Source of the DNA: Sipunculus nudus
Taxonomy: Eukaryota > Annelida > Sipuncula > Golfingiida > Sipunculidae
Length of the DNA: 64,000 nt
Direction of reading: 5' to 3'
Assembly: GCA_026874595.1 (NCBI GenBank)
Contig: CM049309.1
Span: 51,308,079 to 51,372,078, forward strand
Position 1 is the first letter of the stretch. Each line of letters starts with the position of its first letter. Positions 46,147 to 58,180 of this stretch are shown here, piece after piece. The notes beneath the pieces were generated by a model. It was given only the letters and a program-made list of their open reading frames with translations, was not told where the DNA came from and did not search any database. Both the position numbers and the translations under genes were made by a program.

Positions 46147-48859
46147 AAAACTATATTGCCAGAATGTTTCTTCAAGTTGCGATGTTGTTTTGTATTAAAA
46201 ATATTCTTTTATCTCGGATGTCCATAACTTTGCAGTTTTAAGGGGATAATGTGTAAAAAAACACGCGTAATTTTGTCAATGGTTTCTTCTTGATACTGAA
46301 AAGAAATCGAATCAAAATATCATTCAAATAAGAACTAAGGCCAACCAGTAAATCTAAAAAAAGAAATTCACGCATATAAGACCATGTATTAAGCAAGGTG
46401 ATCTTTGGTGAGTTGTTATACTTAAATATAAATAGTACATGAATGGTTGTAATCCCTCGTGTTGTATATACATTATACAGAAGTATGTCAGTCACTTAGC
46501 CTTTTTTTTTATTTGTGGACACATGTATATCCGTATCCTGCATGCACAAGATTATAATGATAAAATTGATAATGAGTGACACTGTAGGTGTATTACCAAG
46601 GTTATATGGAAACACATTTTCTGACATCGTGCGGCTACATAAAATGATAAGATGAGAAACCATGGTTACCCTTCCAACGGGGGGGGGGGAGGGCTAGGAC
46701 AATCCACACACTATAAAGATGAACACCTCCTCTAATAAATGCTTGTGTTAGTGCATTGAATATATTCACATAGTAATATCGTATTACACGAGGAACTTTG
46801 TTCGTACCTTTTAATTATCAGATTATCATTAAAACAAAATCATGCGACATGGCTGCATGTTGTTCTACCTATTATAACATATAGGTCGGTATGAATGCAG
46901 TAGCTGCCTTTGTTTACTTGTAATTATATAAGACAAACAAAGCGGGGTGCTTTGGGTGTTAAAAGAGGTATTTATATACGGATAATTATACAAAACTATG
47001 TACATATAGCTTGTATACTGAGACCCGCAAAAAAAATAGTCTATAGACAATGAAGATTAATTGCCCGTTTAACGGTTAAGTAAAATCCCCATAAAATATT
47101 AATAGGCCTATCTTGTCAGCCAAATGACGTCTTTGTGGTAAACCCAGCATTCTCTGATAAGATAAACCAGGAGCATGCAATCATTATACAGAAATAATTG
47201 TGGGAATATATAAGAATTGTCGTATTAGATAAAACGTGAATTCCTGTATAGGTGAGGCAAATATTGGCAAAAAAATGACGCATTTCACGTAACATTGACA
47301 GGCGTTACCCTATTAAATATATCTAAGGTACGACATCAGAGGCTTGGATAAAATAAATTTCTTATGTCATTCAAACAAATAAGTGGATTAAATAAGTATC
47401 TGTTACAATTAAATACCATATGTTCGTACGCGCATTTTTATTTCTTTATATTCTGATATTTGTATTTCAGTTATTTATACAATGAGTGCGCATTTAACAG
47501 TGATACTTGCTTACTTTTTTAAGTTCCTATATTGCTTTCCATACAACGAGGTTGATTGTTCATTTAATATTTTACCTATATTATGCTTCCTTACATGTCT
47601 ACGTTTATAAAACCCTCTGCAATGTATCTTTCCCTCCGCCAGGAGGTTATGTGTTCATTGTCGTTTATAGGTTTAACTGTTCGTGTATGTGTGTATATGT
47701 GTGTGTGATTGTTCACAACATAACTCATGTAAAGTTACTGGGCAGAGAATATATAATCAAACCAGAAATTGTAGGTCTAATGAATTCACTCATTATGCCT
47801 ATATACCCAAGTTCATCCGTGTATAAGTGACTCTACATTTGTGAATATTCCTTAATGTTGTTCCTGAAACCGAATTATGTGTCGGATCTAATCGATTCCT
47901 AATTGACCATAATTCCCATAATGCCCTGACGAATACATGAGAATCTGTTCACGATTGCGCGAGTTATGGTGTGAGCAAACAGACAAACACACGGACGGCT
48001 ATGAACGTAAACCCTCATGGTGGAGGCATCAAGATTCTAAAGGAACCCATTCACCTAACTTTATAAAAGAATTGATGTGATTTCTGTCTTCCTCTGTTTA
48101 TACATCAATAATCTAAGGGCAATTTTTGTTGTGAAAAGTTCTTTTAACGCCTTCATGGAGCATGTATTAACTTGATAAATATGAAACGATTTAACAGTAC
48201 TCATATGCAAAGTATTTGAAAACAAAGCTTTCGTCTGGTCTCTTACAGACTTGTTCACTGAATGGCGTGAACAAGGCTAGGGGAAGTATGAACTTGTTTA
48301 TCAAAACACGTTTGAAAACACAGCAGGAACAACATGTAACCTAAGGTTGCAGGTTGCATATATGCCGAGGTAGAAAGATCACTTGTTGCAAAACGCCATT
48401 TACAGAGATCTGGTTTATCCGACTTGCTACCAGATGCCCTTGTTGAATTTGTTTTGATTATTTTTACGGGCCCCCACATCTTATAAACACGTTGATATAA
48501 ACAAAACATGCAGCCTGTGTGTGGTGATATCCACGCTTTCTGGCCTATTTTTTTTTCATAAAAGCTCCAAATATTACCTTAAGTTTATAAAGGTCAGATA
48601 GGTGATTTTAAGCATAAAGCTGTAACAGGCATGTATATAAAGATCTGCTACTCAGTAAACCAAAACCACGTTGCATCCGGTGACATCTCAATTAGAGACG
48701 TCGTTTAAACCAATATAAGTTTAGTGCCTGTGATTACACCGCTTGGCACGGGTCAATAAGCAATAAGCAAACAATTTAATACAAAAGATGATACTCACCT
48801 ATAAAGGTTACCATAGAAATGGATAGATATATAAACAGATGACTGGATTTGTCAAACAT
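42531..48859 (-). CDS. Predicted secreted, GPI-anchored protein of unknown family (5 exons, 237 aa)
   Basis: Minus-strand exons in order: 48859-48799, 45566-45286, 44598-44379, 43574-43473, 42580-42531. They total 714 nt with all phases matching (1, 0, 1, 1) and GT/AG sites. Residues 1-21 are a signal peptide (LFIYLSISMVTFIA, likely cleaved after Ala21). About 22-168 form an ectodomain with NFT and NGS glycosylation sequons and only one cysteine, containing NIYLDYDLRLTNGSITALHF, RLQVWLIQ, HRLGLTNEG and GDSVMFKKFPLPYRFSIGV. About 169-205 are Ser/Thr/Pro-rich (ATTIADSTTELGKPSPGAV). The end, NISPLFLCFSALLLAI, is a hydrophobic tail with no cytoplasmic residues, as in GPI-anchor signals; a GSSSS stretch before it could hold the anchor site. 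I do not recognise the ectodomain. Its strand-like alternation suggests a beta-sandwich. A C-terminal single-pass anchor is the alternative. Confidence 0.72.
42664..42900 (+). repeat. Two tandem copies of a ~123-bp unit
   Basis: ATGAGCTCTATCAG, AAAGTGTGGGA and ATATGGTTTGAATTTCAGT recur with a 123-bp offset, in intron 4 of the minus-strand gene. Confidence 0.9.
43288..43335. repeat. (TA)n(TG)n microsatellite
   Basis: In intron 4 of the minus-strand gene. Confidence 0.95.
43473..43574 (-). CDS. GPI-type gene, exon 4
   Basis: Encodes a stalk rich in Thr, Ser, Ala and Pro (DADVVVATTIADSTTELGK then PSPGAVTGSSSSLMM). Minus-strand acceptor GATGCAG, donor A|GTAAGT; enters and leaves in phase 1. Confidence 0.72.
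43597..43775. mobile_element. 179-bp MITE with ACAGTAAAAC ends
   Basis: ACAGTAAAACCTC at the left and GAGTTTTACTGT at the right form a TIR with one indel. The interior has ACGACCAC/GTGGTCGT-like inverted pieces. It sits 23 bp from the exon 4 acceptor. A relative lies at 45,922-46,091. Confidence 0.65.
44379..44598 (-). CDS. GPI-type gene, exon 3
   Basis: Residues 95-167 plus one base: IPLSLSERFKLTPEHRLGLT, EGSHCIVGVDLQ, KTFVQDIAGEYHNIG and FKKFPLPYRFSIGVKIE. Acceptor TTTTTCAG, donor G|GTACGG on the minus strand. Confidence 0.78.
44760..45000 (+). repeat. Tandem ~84-bp repeat in intron 2 of the minus-strand gene
   Basis: TTTTTCGCTCTAGT, TTATCATAAAGCGTTTAC and GGCCCGC recur at 44,821 and 44,905. 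The surrounding sequence is enriched in GCGGTATGCG-like motifs. Confidence 0.8.
45286..45566 (-). CDS. GPI-type gene, exon 2
   Basis: Residues 21-94: VSSEYVGHPLNFTQK, NIYLDYDLRLTNGS, ALHFYALTLASDVEPVPF and RLQVWLIQEDTLGFLIKM. The first base pair completes Ala21. Acceptor TTTTGCAG, donor AAG|GTATTC on the minus strand. Confidence 0.8.
45660..45702. repeat. (TA)n microsatellite
   Basis: Tract in intron 1 of the minus-strand gene, about 100 bp from exon 2. Confidence 0.95.
45922..46143. mobile_element. MITE relative with one end replaced by (TA)n
   Basis: Begins ACAGTAAAACCTCGACTTAA like 43,597. The right end reads CGTTAGGCGAGGTAATATA and runs into a (TA)n tract at 46,092-46,143, so the outermost TIR bases are lost or expanded into the microsatellite. 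Confidence 0.55.
48295..48480 (+). repeat. Dispersed repeat family B, copy 2
   Basis: Homologous to 13,505-13,640 (shared ACATGTAACCTAAGGT and others). Both copies are intronic. Confidence 0.45.
48799..48859 (-). CDS. GPI-type gene, exon 1 (signal peptide)
   Basis: ATG at 48,859-48,857 gives MFDKSSHLFIYLSI then SMVTFI, a classic short n-region plus hydrophobic core. Donor G|GTGAGT. An in-frame ATG exists at 48,967, but the extra residues would bury the signal peptide, so the inner start is preferred. Confidence 0.7.
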
Positions 48860-48999
48860 TATGACTATAGTTTTGTGCTGATTCTCTTCCGTTCTTAACA
48901 GGTTGGTATGCAGTATAGCAAAGAGCAGAGTTCTCCACCGAGCAATCAGATCACGTGTCACAAGCACATGTTATGGGAAGTAGAACCGCAGCACAACTA

Positions 49000-49747
49000 C
49001 CCAGTGGATGAAGCTGTATGGACGGGCAAGACCACGCGTTACTATCACACAGTGACACTATAATTAACACCAGGATATGTCACATTCCTGGAAGTTTGGA
49101 AATTTCGGTTTGTTTGACGTAAAATAACCGATCACAGTGAATAACTAAGTAATTCATGGCACAAACTGATCCCAATAAAAGAAAGTTTGCCTAGCTGTAT
49201 AGCCACTGTGATGTTGTTTGTAACTTTATGATAACATATAATAATTCTTCATTTGCTGGTCACTGGTCTGCATCAGTCACACTCTCCAGAAGCAGCCTTG
49301 TGTGATTTCGTTGTGACGGGTCCAAGTTGCCGCGCGAGTGCACGTTAGCTAGCTATCCGTATTAGAAGGGATTGGCTACTGTTGTTGAAGGCGCCAGCTG
49401 ATGCGTGACTGGTCGAGACGTGACCCGCTTCTCTGACTAATGCCTGTACTGTACAAATACACACCAAATGCCCTACATACTGCACCGTTGTGTTATTCCA
49501 TGTAGCCTTAACATACATATTATATGCCCAGCGTAGGCATTTAACCATTTGTAGGGTTGAATGCATAAGCACACAAGGCCGCCGCGGTCCCAAAATGGGG
49601 CATGGGGTAGTATCCAGCCTTAAATAGCGTATGTGTTAGGAATCCTGACAGTATTCTGGGGGGCTAAAAGAGGTTGTGAAGCATATGTATGTGTCTTGAA
49701 GAATCTCATGATGTTTATAATAGTTGTTGGAATAAACATTACTTTGT

Positions 49748-49811
<64 letters not shown>

Positions 49812-51280
49812 TATAGCGTGTCTTCAAAATACTTGTGTTCTTTTTCAAGGATTTTTCATTTTTCAATGCCACCTTCTGAATTCATTTTCCAACAGAGAGA
49901 GCACCGCACGGCATATATCACCGCGGTGATCTGAAAATTATATAACAACTCTAAAAACTATTCCTGTATTGAATTTAAGATTTTTTTCATTCACTGGCTC
50001 CTCGTATTCGTAGTATCAAGACCTTTACATTGTTTCATGATCAGTGTTGTAGCCGAGACCAGTTTCTCCGACTCTATGTCCAAGTCAGCCAAGTCCGAGT
50101 CTGATTCCTTGAACTTCGAGTCCGGTTCTGAAAAATGTCGATCTTTATCAAAATTAACTTCAGGCAAACCCCCGAGGTATTTATCAGCTCTTTATGTTGG
50201 TTTATACATTTTCAGACTCAAATGAATATATTTGGAGTCCTTGATGGAAAGAAACAGAAACAAATATATTACTCTGTGAAATTTTATTTATTTTTCCTCA
50301 TGAAATGATCTAGGTTGACGGCTAACAGTACACAGCCATGCGCCCCTATCTGACAAGAACTGTTTTATGATAATTGGTTAGAGAAAATATGCTTTTTAGT
50401 TTTGTTTTTACTTAGGACGAAGAGGAAAATAACATTTTCCCTTTTGATGTCAAACGCAAAAGAAACAAAGACAAACTGTAAATGTATCCAACCTGAAAAA
50501 CAGAAAAGCATTTGTTTAATGAACTTCTGCTCAATTTTGATAAGAAATTCATTCATATATATGTCGCTGTATGTATATTGCTAAATGTATACTGTCATTA
50601 CAAAGTTTAATAAATTTATAACTTTAGATACCGATCACTAAAAATTGAAACCTTGAAGAATATAATATACGTAATGTCATTGTGACCTATATTCAAAACC
50701 TATTGATCTAGAAACTTCTGTCTTATAACCCAGACAGATCCTTGGTAAATCTCTTTGTACAAAGTTAGGTCACTATAGCTGTGACCTATATTCTGCGAAT
50801 TACGCATGTTTTGTGTGTTTGAGCTCATAAAATCATTACTTGTGTTAGTGTTCTAGCTGTTCTGCAAAACAAAACTTTTGCATTCAACCAAAAATATAAA
50901 ACATTGTGCATCGTCTGCACATATAATATTGTTACCAGGTATAACTATAAAGAAATTCGACCTAGCTAGATATTCAAAACTGTTATGGACACAATTGCGA
51001 AATTTAACCCTTTACTTTGTTGATGTATATGAAATCCAGACTTCAGATAAGATTGATGGATATATACATGGATCCTTCTGAAATTCAGTAAGCTTATTGA
51101 TCACAATATAGGAGCCCAGCAAATATATTTCTTTTTACATTTAATGCACAAAGTAAAAAAAAAGCATACATCATGTACGCTTATATTTATGACCGTTAAA
51201 AATTTGAAGAAAAACCGTTTTAAAAGTTCTGCACAACTGCTGCAGACATAAATTGCAATACTGCTAAAATAACAGCAATG
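49000..51280. other. Intergenic, no supported gene
   Basis: Upstream side of the minus-strand gene. Contains a (TA)n tract and short frames with no domain. I see no clear promoter motif. Confidence 0.45.
49748..49807. repeat. (TA)n microsatellite
   Basis: Nearly uninterrupted TA tract with one TTTATA interruption. Confidence 0.95.
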
Positions 51281-51281
51281 T

Positions 51282-51625
51282 AAGGCCAAAATAAAAAAAA
51301 GGTATGGTTCTCAGGCACTTTTTTTCAGGAATCAATGCGGGCGGGCGCTTTTTTTATTTTAAATTTTTTGGTATGTTTCGATAAAAATGTGAAATTATAA
51401 GAGAAAAGCATGAAAATAACAGTTTTATTTTGCTAAATAAGTAAAAGCTCTACAAAACAAAGGAAATTTTATGGTTTTATCTTCTTGAAAGAAATGTCGG
51501 AGCGGCAGCAGCTCAAAATTGGAAAGATTTTATAAAAAATCAAAATAAAAAGTTTTGATGCGGGGGTTTAAAATTGATGCGGGCGGTGCCTGAGAACCAT
51601 ACCTTTAATTTTTTTTGGCCTAAGG
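51282..51625. mobile_element. MITE with ~38-bp TIRs
   Basis: AAGGTATGGTTCTCAGGCAC at 51,299-51,318 is exactly the reverse complement of the sequence ending near 51,604. Similarity continues outward through AAGGCCAAAA / TTTTGGCCTA. GCGGGCGG-type motifs lie just inside both ends. There is no coding content. Confidence 0.75.
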
Positions 51626-54600
51626 GGTGCTTTCCGCGGGACGCAAGTTACAATTCCGAGCTTTTGCATGTGTTCTAGAGTAGAGCTGAACAAATTTGTC
51701 GATTTTTCTAGTCAAAATTTAACCAACACCCTAAAGCTCGATCCACCTCGTCCGAGTGATGGATTTTTCCCACAGATAAAATAAATCAATATAGCAATAT
51801 TAATTTTTACATCCACGAATGGCCAAAAGGTCTATCCGAATTTGGAATGGCTGTTAATATTAATTCTAAGCCAAAACATATACTGTCAGTCTATAAGTTA
51901 AAAGTGTTAGTCAAAGAGCTATAACAATCGCGGTGAGTACTATCAACAGATTTCCCCTTATATCGATTTTCTTTTAGCCATTTAGCAAGCCAAAGTGACT
52001 TGACCAAGTGCCGTCCAAGCCGTGGGCACACGTCTGTATCATGCAGGCGCTAGAGAACAAATTAAGGGCCCTTCCGCACCAACCCCGTGGAAAGCCTGCA
52101 TGCTTTAACAAAGGGGTAGACTTTACTGGGTGAGTCAAGTTGTAACACAAAATGTGTATCAATATTTTTCCATCATTATTTAGCAAATAAAATATGTCCG
52201 TATTAGCGCCTGGTGTCAAATACTGCCACACGGCATTTTTTCTTATCCGACACTGGAATGGGTGTTTTATTAAATTGTGCCTTGTATCCTGACTCCCAGG
52301 CCCCTATCAGTTTATTAAAAAAAGGTAATGTCATGTTGCCATGGCTTCTCTTGAACATGCTGAAACAGACCACCTTGGCTGCCACGTCGCTTATCCTGTT
52401 GATCTGTCGATATTTAATTATTTCAATATTATAAGTGAATTCATTTAGAATCTCCCAAAAAGCCTACGCGTTTACTGGACGTAATATTGAGTACATGTTA
52501 ACAATTAAGGGTTAAAACGATAGGCCTATTGTTGAATTGTTCCTCGGAGTGGTCATTCAGTTTTCAATTGTCAGCATTTGTAACAATTTAAAAATAAGTC
52601 GGTATATTTGTTCCAGGATCCTGGAAACGTGCGCCACATATATATATTCAGTTATCCGCAGACACTTAATAATGGCTCCAACCCTGGTTGTGTGTGGAAA
52701 GCTTTAAAACACATACTGCCTTCGAAAACCTCCTCGAATAAAGAAAGCGGAAAGATTGACCCTGATAAATTTAACCATTAATTACTTTACTTCTGTTGGA
52801 AAAAATATTAACGATAAATTTCCAAAAACAATATTTACCTGCGATCATCTTGTTAACCAGAATTTGGAATCTTTTGATTTTAATTCAGTTTCGAGTCAAT
52901 TTGTTTTATCACAGTTGTTGAAAGTAAACTCCAGTATGAAAGAAGATATACTGGGAATGTCAGGATTTTTCCTTAAGATAGCCGCACCTTATATTTCAGC
53001 TCCATTAGCCCACATATTTAACACCTCACTTCAAACCGGTGAGTTTCCAGCAGATTGGAAGACCGCTAGGATCACTCCTATATACAAAGGATCTGGATGT
53101 AAGGATGATCCAAATAACTACCGACCGATCTCAGTTATAGGCCATGTGCCAAAAATAATAGAACAGTTCGTTAAATCGCGCCTCATTACGTTTTTTGAAA
53201 GTAATAATCGGTTTTCGGATAAACAGTTCGCTTATCTTCCTAATCGTTCAACTTCATTTGCATGCCTTGCACAGCATAATTGACGAATGCTTAATCAGTC
53301 TTAATAACAATAATGTTACCGCTGCATGTTTCCTCGATGTAAAAAAGGGTTTTGATAGCCTTGATCATACTGTTTTAATTATAAAAATGAGCGACTATGG
53401 CATAAAAGGTATACCGCTTATGTGGTTCGAAAACTACCTGTCTAATCGTAAGCAAGTGGTTTATTCTTATGGATTGCTTTCAGAACCACGCACCTTGGAC
53501 ATAGGTACCCCACAGGGCACTGTCCTTGGACCTATATTTTTCCTTTTTTATTTAAATGATCTTCCAATGTTCCTCAGTGAGAAATGCGTCATTTATGCTG
53601 ATGATATTTCAATTTATTCTTCAGCGGATTCAGCCGCTAAAGCTATAGAGTCATTACAAGTAAATCTCGGAATTGCACTTAAATGGTTTAGAGAGAATCG
53701 ACTGAGTATAAATCCCCAAAAATCATCATTCATATTATTTGGCCCTAAGTCTAAAACCAATGGAAATCAACTGAACATTTCCATGGATAACATTACAGTG
53801 ATGCCGGTTGAACACACAAAGCTTTTAGGTGTTATCATCGACGCTGGTCTTACATGGAAAAAACATATTCAACTGGTGTGCGACAAAATAGTATCAAAAC
53901 TAGGTCTCCTTTTCAGATTAAGTAAAACCTTAGATGTCTTTAGTTTAAACACACTTTACAATGCCTTAATTCAGAGTCACATTGATTATTGTATATCTGT
54001 CTGGGGTAATTCCTCCAAAACGTATTTATTACAACTCCAAAAACTTCAAAATAGAGCTGCTAGAATCGTTACTAAAACTTATGATACCAATATATCCTCT
54101 ACATCATTGATTGCAACATATTGGGTTGGATGAATGTTAAACAGAGATACCAATATTTTGTTTCTTTAACACTTTCGCTGCCTATGACGAGTATACTCGT
54201 CATATTTTCTGATTCCCCCAGTGCCTATGACGGGTATACTCGTCATGTATTTATCAGCAATTTTCAGTAAATTTCTAAAATTTATCAATGAACTCTTCGC
54301 AGGTGAGTAGTAGTTCCTTTATAGATTGGTTTCATTTCATGAAATGGAATAATTTGTAATTCATCAGTGCGCTTGATAACTCGAAAGCAGAAAAGGTGTG
54401 GAGAGCGTGAAAACAGCGACGGCTCCAGTCCTTTGCAGTGAAATAAGTTCATGACCCGCTGGAGTGAAGAATCGATTCGGTGTAGGAGTATTCCTTAGAA
54501 TCAGACGAAAGGGAGGTGCGCAAAAAATTGTGTATAGTTTTATATTTGGGCGTGTTTTGGCCACTTACTTTCGGCAAACCCGTTGGTGAGACCGAGGTGA

Positions 54601-55244
54601 GACAGATCACACCTTAGGTGTGAAATCGAGGCGTGAAGTCGTTCAGGTTTATTGCCCCGCGAGGACACCCTATTGCGCAATCAACAACAACAGGGCGCGT
54701 GCCACATGCCTGACACACAGATCGGCAGGGTAATCGGAACGTAGCTGCAAATAATTGCTTTGGCTTATTTGGAGTTATTTCACATATCCTATATATTTAT
54801 AGATAGAAATATGCATGTGTAAGTAGGCTACCTCCGCCAATAAGTGCATGTAAATTGTAAAATTTATGAATCAAACTTGGACGATCACTTACGGAACAGT
54901 ACTATACCGGCAATCCCAACCGCACTTTGCAATTCACCATAGGCAAACCCGACGTATGACTTTCAAACAATTCATAAGATAGTATTATATCATAAGCCGT
55001 AGATGTGATCATATAAGGTTACACTTTGTTCACTCGCAATGTTCGTATAATTCCTGGCTTTGTTTGACGGTGACAGTAATATCAGTATCCATTGCTTCAT
55101 GCTATCGCTACGGTATGTAAATAACTTTATGACTTTATATAATTATATTGATTGTAGAATCAGTTTGTTTGAAATGAAAGGCAAAACGTATTTTTTGCAA
55201 TAAAAATACAAGTTTGAAAAATGAAGGGAAAAAAAAGTAACGAT

Positions 55245-55318
55245 TGGGTTTGAACCCACGTGGTATTCCACCGCGCGTGACTAACCCAACAACATAACCC
55301 CAGTGCCATCTTGGCACA
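55245..55318 (-). mobile_element. tRNA-like sequence / SINE inside the piggyBac element
   Basis: On the minus strand TGGCACTGGGGTTATGTTG is followed by GTGGGTTCAAACCCA, a B box inside a perfect TGGGTTCAAACCCA stem-loop. The D-arm region is atypical, so a SINE or tRNA relic is favoured. Confidence 0.5.
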
Positions 55319-55564
55319 CGAATAATTAGGACATTTATAACAATCATAAACCATAATGAGACAAACCCTCGCGTGTTTTACAAGATCGATACGTTGATAT
55401 TATAAATTCGATGATCATACATGATTATAACTGTGACGTTTTATAAATCTCCATCTTTTATTTCCACTAATAAGTCAATGGTTGATCCGAGTGTGTACAG
55501 GAGCCGCTATAGCGTGAGCCACTGGACTTTCCCGGTCCTGGTGTAAACATTTTCTCTCTCTCTC

Positions 55565-55570
55565 GATATA

Positions 55571-55627
<57 letters not shown>
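55565..55627. repeat. (TA)n microsatellite
   Basis: Tract preceded by (TC)n, inside the piggyBac-type element. Confidence 0.95.
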
Positions 55628-55631
<4 letters not shown>

Positions 55632-56423
55632 GCATGTGAGCGAGCCTATCTGTTTGTTTGCGCTTGTTTCCTTTGAGGTCTTTACTGAACACGTTTATGA
55701 CATCCTTCTGTGCATAACATCTCAGGCAGGTTTTATGGCCCATGCACCAGATAGACTTCACACCCTCCTTATCAGCTTTTCACACCTAGAACTAACTCAC
55801 CCGGACCTCCCCGAGACTCATGCAGGCCCTGGCACTCGGGGAATATTTGGCTGGGCAGCGAATGTGTTAATGGTCTTTAAATGTTTGTCTGGTAATGCCC
55901 CTCCCTCTCTTACGCATACGTTCAACCGTGTTAGTAGTGCATATAATACTCGTTTTTCTCAGGGCTTCAATTTATCATTACCTAAACCAAACAGAAAATC
56001 CTTCAAAGCAAGTCTTGCATATGCTGGCCCCATCCACTGGAATTCTTTACCTGTAAACTTGTGTCAAATCTTCAACCAGTCTCTACCAGTTTAAGTCATT
56101 GTACAAGCAATTTATGCCATATAATTTTTCATAGCTTGTTCACGGGTGCCTTTTCGTCTTTGTATTCATCACCTATATTACTGTGTCATTATGTAATATA
56201 TTTATTGTGAAATCACGATCTTAAATGTTTTAATTTTTAGTCAGGCCTCTTATTTAAATTTATTTACTCAATATTCGTGTATATCATTTAAGAATTTTTT
56301 TTTTCTATGATCATTTTAAACCATATATGTATAACTGTTTTTATGTATGCATGTATTTTAGTTTCAGTACTTTCATATTTGCTTTTTTAACTGTGTCCTT
56401 ATCGATATCATCTAGACCAGGAC

Positions 56424-56505
56424 CCTATTGAAAAACAGCTTTTGCTGAATAGGCTATCCTGGTTAAATATGTATTATAAATAAATAAATATAAATAAATG
56501 ACAGT
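56424..56505 (+). other. LINE 3' stem-loop and TAAA tail
   Basis: CCTATT pairs with AATAGG and, inside it, CAGC pairs with GCTG around a TTTT loop. It is followed about 20 bases later by ATAAATAAATAAATATAAAT. A terminal hairpin plus short tandem tail is the usual RT recognition signal of CR1/L2-type LINEs. Confidence 0.65.
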
Positions 56506-56509
56506 TGTT

Positions 56510-58170
56510 ATGTAACCTATAATGATACTATTTCAATTCATGGTCTTGTGGACAACATTTCTTTGATAGGCCTATATAGGCCTAATATCATTCGAATGTT
56601 CGAGCAATAATCATAAAAACTATCAAATCTATCAATTTGACATTTTCTCGCTCCCTTCATGTATCAAGAATTTAGGTGTTGACTTGAACCAGTGGCGTCA
56701 ATTTATCTTCAAGGGGGCTGTTGGAATGACTCGTAGGCGTGGGAAGGTAATCAAAGTTGGAACAACTTTTTCTATAAACACACACAAACACATGCCTTTT
56801 TCTTTCAATGTTTGTGTGACACATTTAAAAATTATTACAATTAGGCATAAGGCTTTTAAAAATTAAGGTATTATGTTTCTTGAATACTTCAGTTCTAAAC
56901 CAGGTTTAGAAATATAATATTTCATATAGTAAACTCAGAAATGGAACAAGTCTATTATTTTTAATATAGGCCTATCTTTCATTACAAATAGGCCTTAATA
57001 AATATAATTTCTGAATATCGGGTGGGGATTACATTGACCATCCTCCCTTGTTAAAAGTGGGGGGGGGGGGGTGGACATATACCCCATGCCCCTCCCCCCG
57101 TAATGACACCACAGATTATAACTATTTATGCGTGATTTGGTCTCGTGTCAACAGGCGCCGGCGCCAGCATATCGTTACGTCAGCCATACATAGATGGCGC
57201 CTCTGTGCAAACCTGGTCTCTGCGCAAACGCAAAGGCGGCTGTCATTCGGAATTATAAAGGTGAAGGTCAAAGCATCACAGAAGATTGTTTTTTGGAGGC
57301 GAAGGCAAGATCAAACAAATCTGGCTAACCATTATTGGAAGAGGCGTAGGTTTGAACAGACACTATATTGTTTAAACGAGGTAAAGATCTTTTGACAGAT
57401 GTAAGATGTAACCAGCGTAACTGGTAACGGTGATCATATGTGTCTGTGCTGTGTGCTGGTGTGTACAATGATAGTTATCCATCACTTCGTAAGAAAACAT
57501 GAAGCCACTCGCACATGTACTATGTTATAGTATGTACTATGTAGTCACTAAGTCAGTATTGTCACGTTCACAGTGCTCTGTGCCGGTGGTATGTCTGGTT
57601 TCTTTCGTGAGCAGGAACCTTGCTTTTCAACGCGGGTTACCGAGCTGGTTAGCTGTCAAACAAAACAAATATAACAACATTTTTTTCAGCCGCTGCAACC
57701 TTTTTTTTAGGGTTTCAAACCATTTTTTGTGATTATAGTTTATACTGGGGTGTGACTAGAGAATCTGTGCCTACCCATAAGAGATTCCGTGGTGCGACTG
57801 TAGAAGTAGTGCCTACCGTTCAGGACTCTTTTTTATTGACAACAGATACATATTACTTGTATCCTATAGCCTTTTCACTTATATCTCAGCCCGTATAATG
57901 TATAATTTATCCTTTCTTCACACGATTTCACTTGTCGTATCCGTTAGATTCCTCCTCCTGCTTGTTTACACCACATAGCTGATGTGCACATGTCCTGTCT
58001 ACGTCATTCACATACGTTGTGTTGCGCCCTCGAGGCATTTGTATGCACACGGATCACGGCTATCCAACGTATATTTGGTGTATTTCAAGGGTTAGGGTTT
58101 ACAAAAAAACAGTGACTCAACCTTGTCCGCGCGAAGTGTGAGACGGAGCCCGGTTTAGTGGCAGGCAGTT
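56510..58170. other. No gene recognised
   Basis: Short frames only (for example 57,048-57,395, basic and lacking any known motif). A G homopolymer lies near 57,059. Confidence 0.45.
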
Positions 58171-58180
58171 AACAAACGAC

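Larger units (their letters stand above)
54166..55870. mobile_element. Non-autonomous piggyBac-type DNA transposon (1.70 kb) with TTAA duplications
   Basis: TTAA at 54,166 and at 55,867 flank an element starting CACTTTCGCTGCC and ending GGCAGCGAATGTG, 12 of 13 inverted matches. Two subterminal palindromes follow the left end: ATGACGAGTATACTCGTCAT (near 54,185) and a one-base variant about 40 bp on. No transposase frame is present. Reading across one TTAA restores the LINE frame (FVSL then MVFKCL), confirming the insertion site. Confidence 0.85.
52640..56505 (+). mobile_element. Second LINE (CR1/L2/jockey-like), split by a piggyBac-type insertion
   Basis: Fragments 52,640-54,169 and 55,871-56,505 join into one ORF2-type sequence. 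RT blocks: DPNNYRPISVIGHVPKIIEQ (near 53,108), CFLDVKKGFDSLDH (near 53,325; Gly where Ala is usual), GTPQGTVLGPIFFLFYLNDL (near 53,506), IYADD at 53,591-53,605 and LGVIIDAGLTWKKHI. The C-terminus has MVFKCLSGNAPPSLT and GPIHWNSLPVNL. Defects: a shift/stop near 52,780 and an extra base near 53,267. The 3' end has a stem-loop (56,424-56,453) and a TAAA-type tail. It is 5'-truncated; endonuclease sequence is not visible. Confidence 0.85.

Noticed and set aside
48860-48967. Upstream in-frame ATG extending the GPI-type protein by 36 residues
   Set aside because: It would place a hydrophilic stretch before an otherwise canonical signal peptide; the inner ATG is the better start.
50037-50225. Ser/Glu-rich 62-codon frame
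   Set aside because: Composition comes from short GAGTCCG-like repeats; no start context, splice partners or domain.
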